Shown one piece after another: positions 50,486 to 58,236 of a stretch of 64,000 nucleotides of DNA. Origin of the DNA: Flavobacterium sp. W4I14 (GTDB lineage Bacteria; Bacteroidota; Bacteroidia; Sphingobacteriales; Sphingobacteriaceae); the NCBI GenBank assembly GCA_030817875.1, contig JAUSZU010000001.1, positions 4,092,001 through 4,156,000 on the forward strand, given 5' to 3'. Made by a program: the position numbers and the translations under genes. How positions within the stretch are numbered: position 1 is the first letter of the stretch; each line of letters opens with the position of its first letter. The notes below the pieces were generated by a model. The model saw only the letters and a program-made list of their open reading frames with translations. It had not been told where the DNA came from and searched no databases.

Positions 50486-50992
50486 ATGATAGGTGCCAAT
50501 AAACTTACCGGTGCTATATCTGCGCTGATGGATGAATATAAAAAGGCAGTTGACGAACTGATTGCGGTAATCGAACCAATTAGCCCACATCAACTGATTA
50601 AAACCATTGAGCCAGAAAGTTCAAATCCAGATTGTATTTCCATTCAAACTATCTTAACACATGTAACTGCTTCGATGTTTAGTTATGCGGTGTATATCGA
50701 AAATTCTATTGGATTGAAAACAGTTAGGCCGGAGCGATTGCAGTTTGACCACATCACCCCTTATATCTCAAGGCTCCGGGAAGCACTTAAATATAACGAG
50801 AACTTTTTCAGCAGAAATCCCGACATCACCATGGAAGAGTTCGATCAATCGAAAAAGATAAATACAGGGTGGGGCCAACAATACGATGTAGAACAAATGT
50901 TAGAGCATGCCATCGTTCATATTTTAAGGCATAGGAGGCAGATTAAAAATGCGCTTGTCGATATAAAAAGCAGATCAATCGAAAAAAAATAA
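50486..50992 (+). CDS. DinB/YfiT-like four-helix protein
   Basis: The 168-residue protein starts MIGANKLTGAISALMDEYKKAVDELIAVIEPI. TILTHVTASMFSYAVYIENS and EQMLEHAIVHILRHRRQIKNAL provide the histidines of a DinB-type metal site. DinB-like proteins in Gram-positive species include bacillithiol or mycothiol S-transferases, which is a possible but unproven link to the bacillithiol genes here. The frame is open 33 codons further upstream, but that part is in the palindrome cluster. Confidence 0.85.
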   Translation: MIGANKLTGAISALMDEYKKAVDELIAVIEPISPHQLIKTIEPESSNPDCISIQTILTHVTASMFSYAVYIENSIGLKTVRPERLQFDHITPYISRLREALKYNENFFSRNPDITMEEFDQSKKINTGWGQQYDVEQMLEHAIVHILRHRRQIKNALVDIKSRSIEKK

Positions 50993-51022
50993 TTTGCAAT
51001 TCACTGAAAATAAATATCTTTG
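50993..51022 (+). promoter_or_regulatory. Promoter of the leader RNA / TPR gene
   Basis: TTTG (50993-50996), 18 bases, TATCTTTG (51015-51022). Transcription would begin near 51028, giving a leader of about 207 bases before the TPR gene. The -33 box overlaps the end of the DinB-like gene. Confidence 0.7.
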
Positions 51023-51027
51023 CATCA

Positions 51028-51234
51028 AAATTTACAGAAATGCTACGTCAACTACATATCCAACAATTAAGCTTTAGCCCGTCTTGTGGCATAAAGGGCT
51101 TGGGTATTGACTTAAATTTCCTCCCCAACCCTTAACGCGGTTTTAAGTTTCAACAAACAAAACCCATTTAAAAATCAATTTTATTACGCATTTGCTAAGC
51201 ATTTAACCGCTTATCAAAATTAATTATATCCGTT
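51028..51234 (+). ncRNA. Long structured 5' leader with short ORF and alternative hairpins
   Basis: The leader contains a 31-codon ORF (51040-51135). AAGGG-C-TTGGG at 51094-51104 pairs with CCCAA-CCCTT at 51124-51133, a ten-pair stem with one bulge that covers the ORF stop. An alternative stem, AGCCC at 51076-51080 with GGGCT at 51096-51100, would exclude it. This resembles an attenuator or translation-coupled switch. There is no T tract after the main stem, so control of translation or RNA stability is as likely as termination. No known riboswitch was recognised. Confidence 0.45.
51040..51135 (+). CDS. Candidate leader peptide (31 residues)
   Basis: The ORF begins MLRQLHIQQLSFSPSCG and ends GIDLNFLPNP. 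It starts about 12 bases after the predicted transcription start and its stop codon lies in the main hairpin. There is one cysteine and no run of a single regulatory amino acid. It may act through translation rather than through the peptide. Confidence 0.4.
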   Translation: MLRQLHIQQLSFSPSCGIKGLGIDLNFLPNP

Positions 51235-51756
51235 ATGGACATTTATACCACTGTAGAAGAAAAATACCTACAGGCTATTGAAGAACTGCACTGGGGCGAA
51301 TTACCCAAGGCACTTCAGTATTTTAACGAAATTATTGTTTTCGACCCTGATTATGCAAGAGCTTATTTTCAGTTGGGCGATATTTATCAGAATCATTTTA
51401 AAGATTATAAAATAGCAGGTTATTATTACAAACGTTGCACTGAGCTAGATTCGGATTTCCCAGAGGTCTATAAACCCTATCTTGAACTTGTTATTACGCT
51501 TAAAATGCACAAATTGGTGAAACAGGTTGCAGAAAAGGCCTTACTTGTACCTGGTGTTTGCGAAGCACACATTTACGAATGTTTGGGCCTACATGCCGAG
51601 CTACAGCAAAATTTTACAGAAGCGGCAAATTATTTCAAAAAAGCAGAACTGTTTAATGCCATTCAGGATGAGCAAAGCACTTTAATAGAGCACCAAAACC
51701 GCATTAAAAGCAAAATGAACAGCACAAAAGCAATGATTTACGATTTACTAGGATAA
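51235..51756 (+). CDS. TPR repeat protein
   Basis: The 173-residue protein contains three or four tetratricopeptide repeats: LQAIEELHWGELPKALQYFNEIIVFDPDYARAYFQLGDIYQN, YYYKRCTELDSDFPEVYKPYLEL, and AHIYECLGLHAELQQNFTEAANYFKKAELF. There is no signal peptide, so it is a cytosolic scaffold of unknown partner. It is preceded by an unusual 207-base leader and ends in a terminator whose stem includes the stop codon. Confidence 0.88.
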   Translation: MDIYTTVEEKYLQAIEELHWGELPKALQYFNEIIVFDPDYARAYFQLGDIYQNHFKDYKIAGYYYKRCTELDSDFPEVYKPYLELVITLKMHKLVKQVAEKALLVPGVCEAHIYECLGLHAELQQNFTEAANYFKKAELFNAIQDEQSTLIEHQNRIKSKMNSTKAMIYDLLG

Positions 51757-51780
51757 AAGGCAATGCCTTTTATCCTTTTT
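51751..51780 (+). terminator. Terminator overlapping the TPR gene stop
   Basis: GGATAAAAGGCA pairs with TGCCTTTTATCC, then TTTTT. The TAA stop at 51754 is inside the left arm. Confidence 0.85.
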
Positions 51781-51822
51781 AACTGATCAGTTAATGTTAT
51801 AATACAATTCACCGAATTGCCC

Positions 51823-51851
51823 TTGTTATTTTAATTTTGTTACTATCTTTA
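51823..51851 (+). promoter_or_regulatory. Promoter of the small membrane protein gene
   Basis: TTG (51823-51825), 18 bases, TATCTTTA (51844-51851; one mismatch). Predicted leader about 40 bases. Confidence 0.5.
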
Positions 51852-51896
51852 CCGCACAATTACAAAGCATAAATCTTTAAATCAAAAATATTCGAT

Positions 51897-52085
51897 ATGT
51901 CAGCTCACGATTCACACGCACCTGTTCAGCAAACAAAAGGCATTTGGGCTTTACCATTGGCTGCATGGATTCTGGTTTTATTATTGTGCGTCTATTTCAC
52001 TAGACCAATCTTTAACCACAAAGAAGCATCTGCTCACCATGAAAAAACTGAAGCAGCGCACGAAAAACCAGAAGCACACCACTAG
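51897..52085 (+). CDS. Small membrane protein with His-rich tail
   Basis: The 62-residue protein has one membrane span (GIWALPLAAWILVLLLCVYF) and a C-terminal tail with many histidines and glutamates (HHEKTEAAHEKPEAHH); histidines also occur at the N-terminus (AHDSHAP). The His pattern suggests metal binding near the membrane surface. I know no family name. It has its own promoter and terminator, which supports its being a real gene. Confidence 0.75.
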   Translation: MSAHDSHAPVQQTKGIWALPLAAWILVLLLCVYFTRPIFNHKEASAHHEKTEAAHEKPEAHH

Positions 52086-52104
52086 GAGGTTTCCAGTGAT
52101 AAAA

Positions 52105-52149
52105 GCATAAAAAAGCGTTCAGATTTAAAATCTGAACGCTTTTTTATGC
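52105..52149. terminator. Long near-perfect terminator palindrome
   Basis: GCATAAAAAAGCGTTCAGATTT and its inverse form a 45-base palindrome with T runs on both strands, ending the small membrane gene and possibly blocking traffic from the right. Confidence 0.88.
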
Positions 52150-52260
52150 CCATCTACTTTCTTGCTGTTTAAGTTACATCTACTAGTTGGTGTGACGCCA
52201 ACAAGCTTGTTCCAATGTTCATTTCATTTCGGTCGCTGAGACACCAACCGATAGGTTAAA

Positions 52261-52303
52261 GCATAAAAAAGCGTATCCATTATATTATGACGCTTTTCTA
52301 TGC
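52261..52303 (-). terminator. Terminator of the GDPD gene
   Basis: On the minus strand GCATAGAAAAGCGT, a 15-base loop, ACGCTTTTTTATGC. It shares the outer GCATAAAAAAGCG arm with the terminator at 52105. Confidence 0.85.
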
Positions 52304-52315
52304 CGCTGATATTAA

Positions 52316-53200
52316 TTATTTGAGCTGGCCCATAATGTTCGGGAAATCGGTAATAATGCCGTCTACCCCGAGGCTCATAAAATAATTCACTTCCTTTACT
52401 GTATTAACCGTCCATGGGATAATTTTAATACCCATTTCGTGGCAGCGGTCTACCAACCCCTTGCCAACCAAAACTGAGTACGGGCTATAAATAGTTGGTT
52501 TAAAACCTAATTTCTCAATATAATCTTCAAAGGGTTCTTTTTCATCAATTAATAACGAGGTTTGTATTTTGGGATATTTCTCGTGCAGGTATTGTAACGT
52601 ACGCATATCAAATGATTCGATAATCACTCTTTTGGCAAGTTTTTTCGAATTAATTACGTCCATAATCAATTCTACAAATTCTGCAGGCTCCGGATGAAAT
52701 TCGTTATCACCATTTTTAATCGTTTTGGTTTCGATGCTATATACAGGTTTGGCGAGTTTGTGCGCTTTAACATAAGTCTCAACCGCATCTATTGTTTCAG
52801 AAAGCAGCGGTTTGTAAGCTTTAAACTTCATCTGTCCGGGAAAGCGGTTATGGACTTTGCTGCCAACATCAAACTTTTTAACCTCCTCATAATCCATCTT
52901 GTAGATGTTATAGTTCTTTTGATCTTTTAAAGTAATCGGCTTACCGTTGGGTTGTAAAGAAATCTCGTTGTTAAAGTAAGGCTCTTGCGAAAGCACCACT
53001 TGTTTATCTTTCGAAATCACAGCATCCATTTCTAAAGTGGTAACGCCTAAATCGATCGCTTTTAACATTCCTTCAATGGTATTTTCGGGCATAATACCAC
53101 GTGCACCAGCTTTGCCCTGTACATCGAATTTCTTTTTTTGGGCCGAAACATGAAAAAACAATAAAATTAGGGTGGAGAGCAGAAGTAATTTTTTATGCAT
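52316..53200 (-). CDS. Secreted glycerophosphodiester phosphodiesterase
   Basis: The 294-residue protein has a signal peptide (MHKKLLLLSTLILLFFHVSAQ) and a GDPD TIM barrel: VQGKAGARGIMPENTIEGMLKAIDLGVTTLEMDAVISKDKQVVLSQEP has the substrate and metal residues, and GIKIIPWTVNTVKEVNYFMSLGVDGIITDFPN closes the barrel. In the usual family the first motif is HRG; here it reads ARG and the later His of the HD motif is replaced by Q (LSQEP), so both catalytic histidines appear missing. Activity is therefore doubtful or altered. It is monocistronic. Confidence 0.85.
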   Translation of the reverse strand: MHKKLLLLSTLILLFFHVSAQKKKFDVQGKAGARGIMPENTIEGMLKAIDLGVTTLEMDAVISKDKQVVLSQEPYFNNEISLQPNGKPITLKDQKNYNIYKMDYEEVKKFDVGSKVHNRFPGQMKFKAYKPLLSETIDAVETYVKAHKLAKPVYSIETKTIKNGDNEFHPEPAEFVELIMDVINSKKLAKRVIIESFDMRTLQYLHEKYPKIQTSLLIDEKEPFEDYIEKLGFKPTIYSPYSVLVGKGLVDRCHEMGIKIIPWTVNTVKEVNYFMSLGVDGIITDFPNIMGQLK

Positions 53201-53367
53201 GAATTTTAAACGTAAAATGAATAATTTTATTGGTGGTAATAATTTTTGGAGCGCAAAAACCGTGTTTCTGTTTAATGTTTGCTCCTGCTTTCTATTATAT
53301 CTTTTCGCTACGCTTCAAGATGCCACTCCATCCTATATCGATCGTAAAGCAAGCAAAATATAGAAAT

Positions 53368-53400
53368 AAAAAAAGGGCTTCTTTTTATGGAGAGCCCTCT
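53368..53400 (-). terminator. Terminator of the NTF2-like gene
   Basis: On the minus strand AGGGCTCTC, a short loop, GAAGCCCT and a run of seven T. Confidence 0.8.
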
Positions 53401-53418
53401 TTAATTCACATTTGTTAT

Positions 53419-54276
53419 TTATCTTTCTGCTGGTACAAAGGCCTGAACAATTAAGTTCCAGCTTGCATCAGCTCCCTTTTCATAAACGAAAACGTAGTTA
53501 AAACTTTCGCGTAAATCGGCCTTGTAATCAATAGTAGCAACACCATAGGTATAAGCCAAATCGCTACCGATTGCTTTATCTACGCCTGTTGTTTTTAAGT
53601 TAATTTTGCTGATCATTCCGTTATAAAAAGCAATAATTTTTCCTTTTCCATCAATGGCTTCATTACCTGGAAAAAGTAAACGGGCATCGCTGGTTAAAAA
53701 ACCTCCAAATGCCGCAATTCCATGCGTTTTTAATAATGTATTTAAAGTTTTCTCGGTGGTTAAGATAATTTCTTTCCCAGCCTTAATTTCTTTTTCATTT
53801 AAAAACTTTGGTGCAACATGATCTTTAGGTTCGATAAACTGTGGCGTAACTTTAGCCAGAGGTTTATTACTTTCCGTTCCTAAATCAATGGCTAATTTCC
53901 ATCTGCCATTTTCTGGTTTCCAGATCGATAAGTATTGACCGTATTTTTTCTCTGAAGTACCAACTTCATATGGTCCTGTAGTAAAACCTAAATCACCACT
54001 GCGAGATACTTTCGCCAGGTTTGGCGTCCAGGTTACATTGTTTTCAGCATTTGCCTTACCTGAGTAAAAAGTTTTGGCATTAACCGGATTTGGTCTGAAC
54101 ACTAAAGTACTCGTTGATGAATAGTCTATAAAAGCTTCTTTATCTCCATTTTTGGCAATTGACTTAGCAAAATCCTTCTCAGCATTTACTAGAGATTTGG
54201 TTGTTCCGTCGCTCTTTTGGGCAAAAGCACCTAGGGCTAAAAGCGAAGCTATTGCAGTTGAAAATAATTGTTTCAT
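53419..54276 (-). CDS. Secreted protein with two NTF2/DUF4440-like domains
   Basis: The 285-residue protein has a signal peptide (MKQLFSTAIASLLALGAFAQ). Two SnoaL/DUF4440-like repeats follow: LVNAEKDFAKSIAKNGDKEAFIDYSSTSTLVFRPNP with KYGQYLSIWKPENGRWKLAIDLG, then LNTLLKTHGIAAFGGFLTSDARLLFPG with FNYVFVYEKGADASWNLIVQAFV. Such cone-shaped domains bind small ligands; the role is unknown. It is likely monocistronic, ending in a terminator. Confidence 0.82.
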   Translation of the reverse strand: MKQLFSTAIASLLALGAFAQKSDGTTKSLVNAEKDFAKSIAKNGDKEAFIDYSSTSTLVFRPNPVNAKTFYSGKANAENNVTWTPNLAKVSRSGDLGFTTGPYEVGTSEKKYGQYLSIWKPENGRWKLAIDLGTESNKPLAKVTPQFIEPKDHVAPKFLNEKEIKAGKEIILTTEKTLNTLLKTHGIAAFGGFLTSDARLLFPGNEAIDGKGKIIAFYNGMISKINLKTTGVDKAIGSDLAYTYGVATIDYKADLRESFNYVFVYEKGADASWNLIVQAFVPAER

Positions 54277-54365
54277 TATTAATTAAGATAATATTGTTTG
54301 GCGAATATAAAATTTTCTTTGATGTATGGCCTTAAAAGTAATTAACAATTACACATTAAGGCTAC

Positions 54366-55349
54366 TTATTTTTCTCTGTAAATGGTTTCTAAAACAGTTT
54401 GACCGGTGGCCTTCAATGTATTTTTATCAATATTGGCCAAGTTATCCAATTGCGTGTGCCAATTGATATAAAAACCACTGTTATCATTGTAATGGATAAT
54501 ATCGATAGAAGGAATGCCTGCTTTGTTCATCCAAAAATGATCATCAACCAATTTTCCGCTTGGAATTTTCGTAAAGTAAGAAGCATAACCAATTTCATTA
54601 CCAATGTCCCAAACCTTGTTTACTAAGTTTGGAGCAGCCTGACGGGAGATTTCATCCTGCGTAAACTGCGCGCTACCACCACCCACCATATCGAGATTAA
54701 TGCCGTACAAAGCTTTATATCCTGTCGCAACTGCTTTTTTAGCCCAGTATTGAGAGCCTAAACACCATGTAGTTTCATCTGGTGTTTCATCATTGGCCTT
54801 GCCATAATCTTCTAAATCCCACAATACAAAATCGACCCCAACATCTGGCTGTTTCTGCTGAATCTGACGTGCCATTTCCAAAATTACCGCCACCCCGCTC
54901 GCGCCATCATTTGCCGCATCGAAAGGTTTCGCATGATTGGCAGGATCGGTATCCTGATCAGAAAATGGGCGGGCATCCCAGTGTGCCGTAATTAAAACCC
55001 TCTCTTTTTGATCTGGATTAAAAGCGGCAACAATATTTTTCAACTGAAAGCTTTTGCCATCATAAGTTTGTGTTTTCTCGCCCTGAACAATTACATCAGC
55101 GCCGAACGATTTGAGTTTAGCCACCAAATAATCGGCACATTTTTGATGAGCCGTGGTACCTGGAATCCTAGGGCCAAAATCAACCTGAGCTTTGGTATAG
55201 GCATAAGCACTATCGGCATTAAAATCAGGAGAAGATAAAGTAGCTACTGCCTTTTCTCCATTTTCATCAGCATTTTGGTTTGTTTTATTCCGACAAGCCT
55301 GAAGCGCAATTAAAGCGAATAAAGGCAGTATTAAAAGTTTTTTATTCAT
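54366..55349 (-). CDS. Lipoprotein M28 / glutaminyl-peptide cyclotransferase-like enzyme
   Basis: The 327-residue protein has a lipoprotein signal (LLILPLFALIALQAC) with the lipidated cysteine at residue 19. Zinc-site motifs of the M28 fold are HWDARPFSDQD, AANDGASGVAVILEMA, VDFVLWDLEDYG with a glutamate and aspartate, and VDDHFWMNKAGIPSIDIIHY. The WDLEDYG segment and the compact length resemble type II glutaminyl cyclases, which form N-terminal pyroglutamate on exported proteins; an aminopeptidase role is the alternative. In Bacteroidota many exported proteins begin with Gln after signal cleavage, as several here (…FAQ). Confidence 0.85.
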   Translation of the reverse strand: MNKKLLILPLFALIALQACRNKTNQNADENGEKAVATLSSPDFNADSAYAYTKAQVDFGPRIPGTTAHQKCADYLVAKLKSFGADVIVQGEKTQTYDGKSFQLKNIVAAFNPDQKERVLITAHWDARPFSDQDTDPANHAKPFDAANDGASGVAVILEMARQIQQKQPDVGVDFVLWDLEDYGKANDETPDETTWCLGSQYWAKKAVATGYKALYGINLDMVGGGSAQFTQDEISRQAAPNLVNKVWDIGNEIGYASYFTKIPSGKLVDDHFWMNKAGIPSIDIIHYNDNSGFYINWHTQLDNLANIDKNTLKATGQTVLETIYREK

Positions 55350-55409
55350 TGTTTAATTTAACGGAAAATTGTTTAAAGTAGTGTAATGGGTTGGATTTAG
55401 TCGTTCGTC

Positions 55410-55640
55410 TTCATCCCCCTGCCCCCTTCAAAGGGGGACGGATTTCTTGGTGAGCCTAAACCTATAAGATTTGTTTTCCCGCGCTTAACTTATCCCCTCC
55501 ACTTCAAAGGGACGAATTTCTTGGTGAGCCCAAATGTGTAGGATTTGTTTTTTACACTTAACCTATTCCGCGTCGCTCTTTAAGGTAGACGGATTTCTTG
55601 ATGAGCCTAAAACCTATAAGATTTGTTTTCCCACCCTTAA
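55410..55640. repeat. Tandem repeat of about 75 bases, three copies
   Basis: Three units share GGATTTCTTGGTGAGCC (starting near 55440, 55514 and 55591), then ATAAGATTTGTTTTCCC and CTTAAC. The spacing is 74 and 77 bases. CCCTTCAAAGGG palindromes lie between units. The stretch fills the gap between two minus-strand genes; no gene is visible. Confidence 0.85.
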
Positions 55641-55678
55641 CTCATCGCCCTTTGAATGCGCAATGAATGAATGAGTAG

Positions 55679-56359
55679 TTACGAAAGCATATAATCTACA
55701 ATCGCCTGGCAATGAATTTTGGTCGTATCAAATACCGGAATCTCAAAGTCATCCTGATTGATCAGCATGGGAATTTCGGTACACCCCAGAATTATCCCCT
55801 CAGCTCCTTCTTTGATCAGATCATTAATTATCTGGATATATTGTGCCCTCGTTTCTTCCAATATCACACCTCTACCCAATTCTTCTTTAAGTGTAAACTG
55901 TATATAATTACGGGTTTCTTTCTTTGAAGGCACTAAAACACGTAACCCATGGTCTTCGAGCTTTTTTATATAAAAGTCCTTTTCCATGGTAAATACGGTC
56001 CCCAGGAGTCCTATATTTTTAATTCCAGTAGCATTTATGGCTTTAGCAGTTTCGGTACCAATATGGATAATTGGCAAAGCTGTTTTTTCTTGTAACTGAT
56101 CGGCAAAAAGATGCGCGGTATTGGCGCAGAGTACAATTGCTTCTGCTCCACTTCGTTTTAAACTTTCGCAAGCATTGAGCAAAAGATCAAACGATCCTTC
56201 CCAGGTTTTATTCTGAACATCGCCAAAATTAAGGGAGTAAATTAAACATTCAGCGAAATTTAACCCACCCAAACGCTCATTTACACCCTCATTTATAAAA
56301 CGGTAGTAATCTATAGTAGATACCCAGCTAATGCCGCCTACTAAACCAATTTTTCTCAT
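55679..56359 (-). CDS. Aspartate/glutamate racemase family protein
   Basis: The 226-residue enzyme has the two catalytic cysteines of cofactor-independent racemases in VLCANTAHLFAD and IILGCTEIPML, and the N-terminal KIGLVGGISWVSTIDYYRFINEGV of the YgeA/aspartate racemase group. It probably interconverts L- and D-aspartate or a similar amino acid. It begins 44 bases after the cysS stop, with the GACTNNN heptamer tract in between, and may be co-transcribed with cysS. Confidence 0.9.
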   Translation of the reverse strand: MRKIGLVGGISWVSTIDYYRFINEGVNERLGGLNFAECLIYSLNFGDVQNKTWEGSFDLLLNACESLKRSGAEAIVLCANTAHLFADQLQEKTALPIIHIGTETAKAINATGIKNIGLLGTVFTMEKDFYIKKLEDHGLRVLVPSKKETRNYIQFTLKEELGRGVILEETRAQYIQIINDLIKEGAEGIILGCTEIPMLINQDDFEIPVFDTTKIHCQAIVDYMLS

Positions 56360-56369
56360 TGTTAAAATG

Positions 56370-56404
56370 GACTTGTGACTTTAGACTGCAGACTCAGGAC
56401 TAAC
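56370..56404. repeat. 7-base periodic tract (GACTNNN), five units
   Basis: GACTTGT, GACTTTA, GACTGCA, GACTCAG and GACTAAC follow in exact phase and end on the cysS stop codon. Same core as 26662-26696. Confidence 0.72.
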
Positions 56405-57864
56405 TACGCTTTACTCCAGGTCGTTCCCTCTTTGCCATCTTTAAGCTGGATTCCCAACTCCTGTAAGCCAATACGGATACGGTCAGAAGTGGCGTAATCT
56501 TTATTCGCTTTTGCTTCCGTCCTTAAGTTAATCACCATATCCAGAACGCCATTTAAGTCGTTACCTCCGGCATCTTCATCTTTCAGTCCTAATATATCGA
56601 ATACGAAATCGTTAACCAGTTGCTTTAACTTTTCTAATGCTTCTGCAGAGATTTTACCCTTACCATCGTAAACGGTATTGATAATTCTTACCGCTTCAAA
56701 CAGTTCGGCAATCAAAATCGGACTATTAAAATCGTCATTCATTGCGTGGATGCATTTCTCTTTCAATGCATCGATATCGAAATCGTTCTGTTCAGAAACC
56801 GTTAACTTATCTAACAAACCAATAGCAGCCATTAAACGGCGGAATCCTTTTTCCGAAGCGTCTAAAGCTTCATTCGAGAAATCCAAGGTACTGCGATAGT
56901 GTGCCTGCAACATAAAAAACTTAACCGTCATCGGGCTAAAGCCTTTTTTCAATAAAGCGTGATCACCTGTAAATAACTCTAAAGGAAGAAAACCGTTACC
57001 AGCCGATTTAGACATCCGTGTACCATTTACGGTAAGCATATTGGTGTGCATCCAATAACGTGCAGGCTGTTTATGGCTGCAAGCCTCAGATTGTGCAATT
57101 TCGTTGGTATGGTGCGTTGCAGCCAAATCCATTCCACCTCCATGAATGTCAAACTCGGCACCCAAATATTTAGCACTCATGGCCGAACATTCGATATGCC
57201 AGCCCGGAAAACCCATGCCCCAGGGCGATTGCCATTGCATCAGGGTTTCTGGTTTCGCTTTTATCCAAAGTGCAAAATCTAACCTTCCACGTTTCTCATC
57301 CTGTCCACCCAGTTCACGGGTATTGTTCAGCATATCTTCCAGATTGCGGTTGGTTAAAATGGTATAATTATATTCCTTGCTATATTTTTCTACATCAAAG
57401 TACACATTGCCATCAATCTCATAACCGTAACCGTTGGCAATAATTACCTTGATCATTTCGATCTGTTCGATAATGTGCCCTGTAGCGGTAGGTTCGATAC
57501 TTGGCGGCAGCGTGTTGAACATACGCATAACATCATGGAAACCTAAAGTGTACTTCTGCACAATTTCCATTGGCTCAAGCTGCTCTAATTTTGCACGTTT
57601 TGCAAACTTATCATCACCCTCGTCTCTATCGCCTTCTAAGTGACCTGCATCTGTAATATTACGCACATAACGCACCTTATAACCAGCATATTTAAGGTAC
57701 CTGAAAATTAAATCGAAAGATATAAACGTGCGGCAATTGCCCAAGTGCACATCACTATAAACAGTAGGACCGCAAACATACATCCCAACATTGGGTGCAT
57801 TTAAGGGTTGAAAAAGTTCCTTTTTGCGCGAAAGCGTATTATAAAGCTGTAAGCCAGTATTCAT
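56404..57864 (-). CDS. cysS: Cysteinyl-tRNA synthetase
   Basis: The 486-residue class I synthetase has the zinc cysteine at residue 31 in VCGPTVYSDVHLGNCRTF, which also contains the HIGH-type motif, the metal-site GWHIECSAM, and RMSKSAGN as the KMSKS loop. Length and ends fit the family. The ATG lies exactly four bases after a TACATTTG element. The racemase gene lies downstream. Confidence 0.96.
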   Translation of the reverse strand: MNTGLQLYNTLSRKKELFQPLNAPNVGMYVCGPTVYSDVHLGNCRTFISFDLIFRYLKYAGYKVRYVRNITDAGHLEGDRDEGDDKFAKRAKLEQLEPMEIVQKYTLGFHDVMRMFNTLPPSIEPTATGHIIEQIEMIKVIIANGYGYEIDGNVYFDVEKYSKEYNYTILTNRNLEDMLNNTRELGGQDEKRGRLDFALWIKAKPETLMQWQSPWGMGFPGWHIECSAMSAKYLGAEFDIHGGGMDLAATHHTNEIAQSEACSHKQPARYWMHTNMLTVNGTRMSKSAGNGFLPLELFTGDHALLKKGFSPMTVKFFMLQAHYRSTLDFSNEALDASEKGFRRLMAAIGLLDKLTVSEQNDFDIDALKEKCIHAMNDDFNSPILIAELFEAVRIINTVYDGKGKISAEALEKLKQLVNDFVFDILGLKDEDAGGNDLNGVLDMVINLRTEAKANKDYATSDRIRIGLQELGIQLKDGKEGTTWSKA

Positions 57865-57868
57865 ATTG

Positions 57869-57876
57869 CAAATGTA
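57869..57876 (-). promoter_or_regulatory. -7 element four bases before the cysS start
   Basis: Minus-strand TACATTTG, then CAAT, then ATG. Leaderless geometry; no -33 box at the normal distance. Confidence 0.6.
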
Positions 57877-57970
57877 AGATTTAGTTAGAAAGTTAAAACC
57901 TTTAAAGTTGCAATGTTAAGGTTATGATTTTTAAGTAACATTTATAAACAGATTCCATTCAGTATCCGTG

Positions 57971-57994
57971 CTGTCAGATGTTACCATCTGACAG
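57971..57994. repeat. Palindrome CTGTCAGATG / CATCTGACAG
   Basis: Perfect ten-base arms with a TTAC centre. A second copy with GC-exchanged ends is at 58237-58262. Confidence 0.8.
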
Positions 57995-58049
57995 TAAAAC
58001 AAAGTTTATTTATGGTGTTGATTTTTCTCAAACACTAGAAAAGGTGCAT

Positions 58050-58236
58050 TACTGCTTATCGGCTACAGCAGCCCCTCTTTCCGCTATAGCTTCGCCGAAG
58101 GGGCTCAGGCTGCCGCTTCAATAGGGTTTAGTTTGGTTATTCCTTTGCTTTTGGCATGTAAACTCTGCGCTAAACTTGCGATTCTGCCCAGCCCCTGGCC
58201 TTGTGAAGTTTCTCCACTTGGCCTGGCACGCGGTGT
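58050..58236. repeat. GC-rich stretch between two palindromes
   Basis: AGCTTCGCCGAAGGGGCTC forms a small hairpin, and GCTGCCGCTTCAATAGGG recalls parts of 14250. No gene is visible; an open minus-strand frame here has no supporting feature. Confidence 0.4.
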
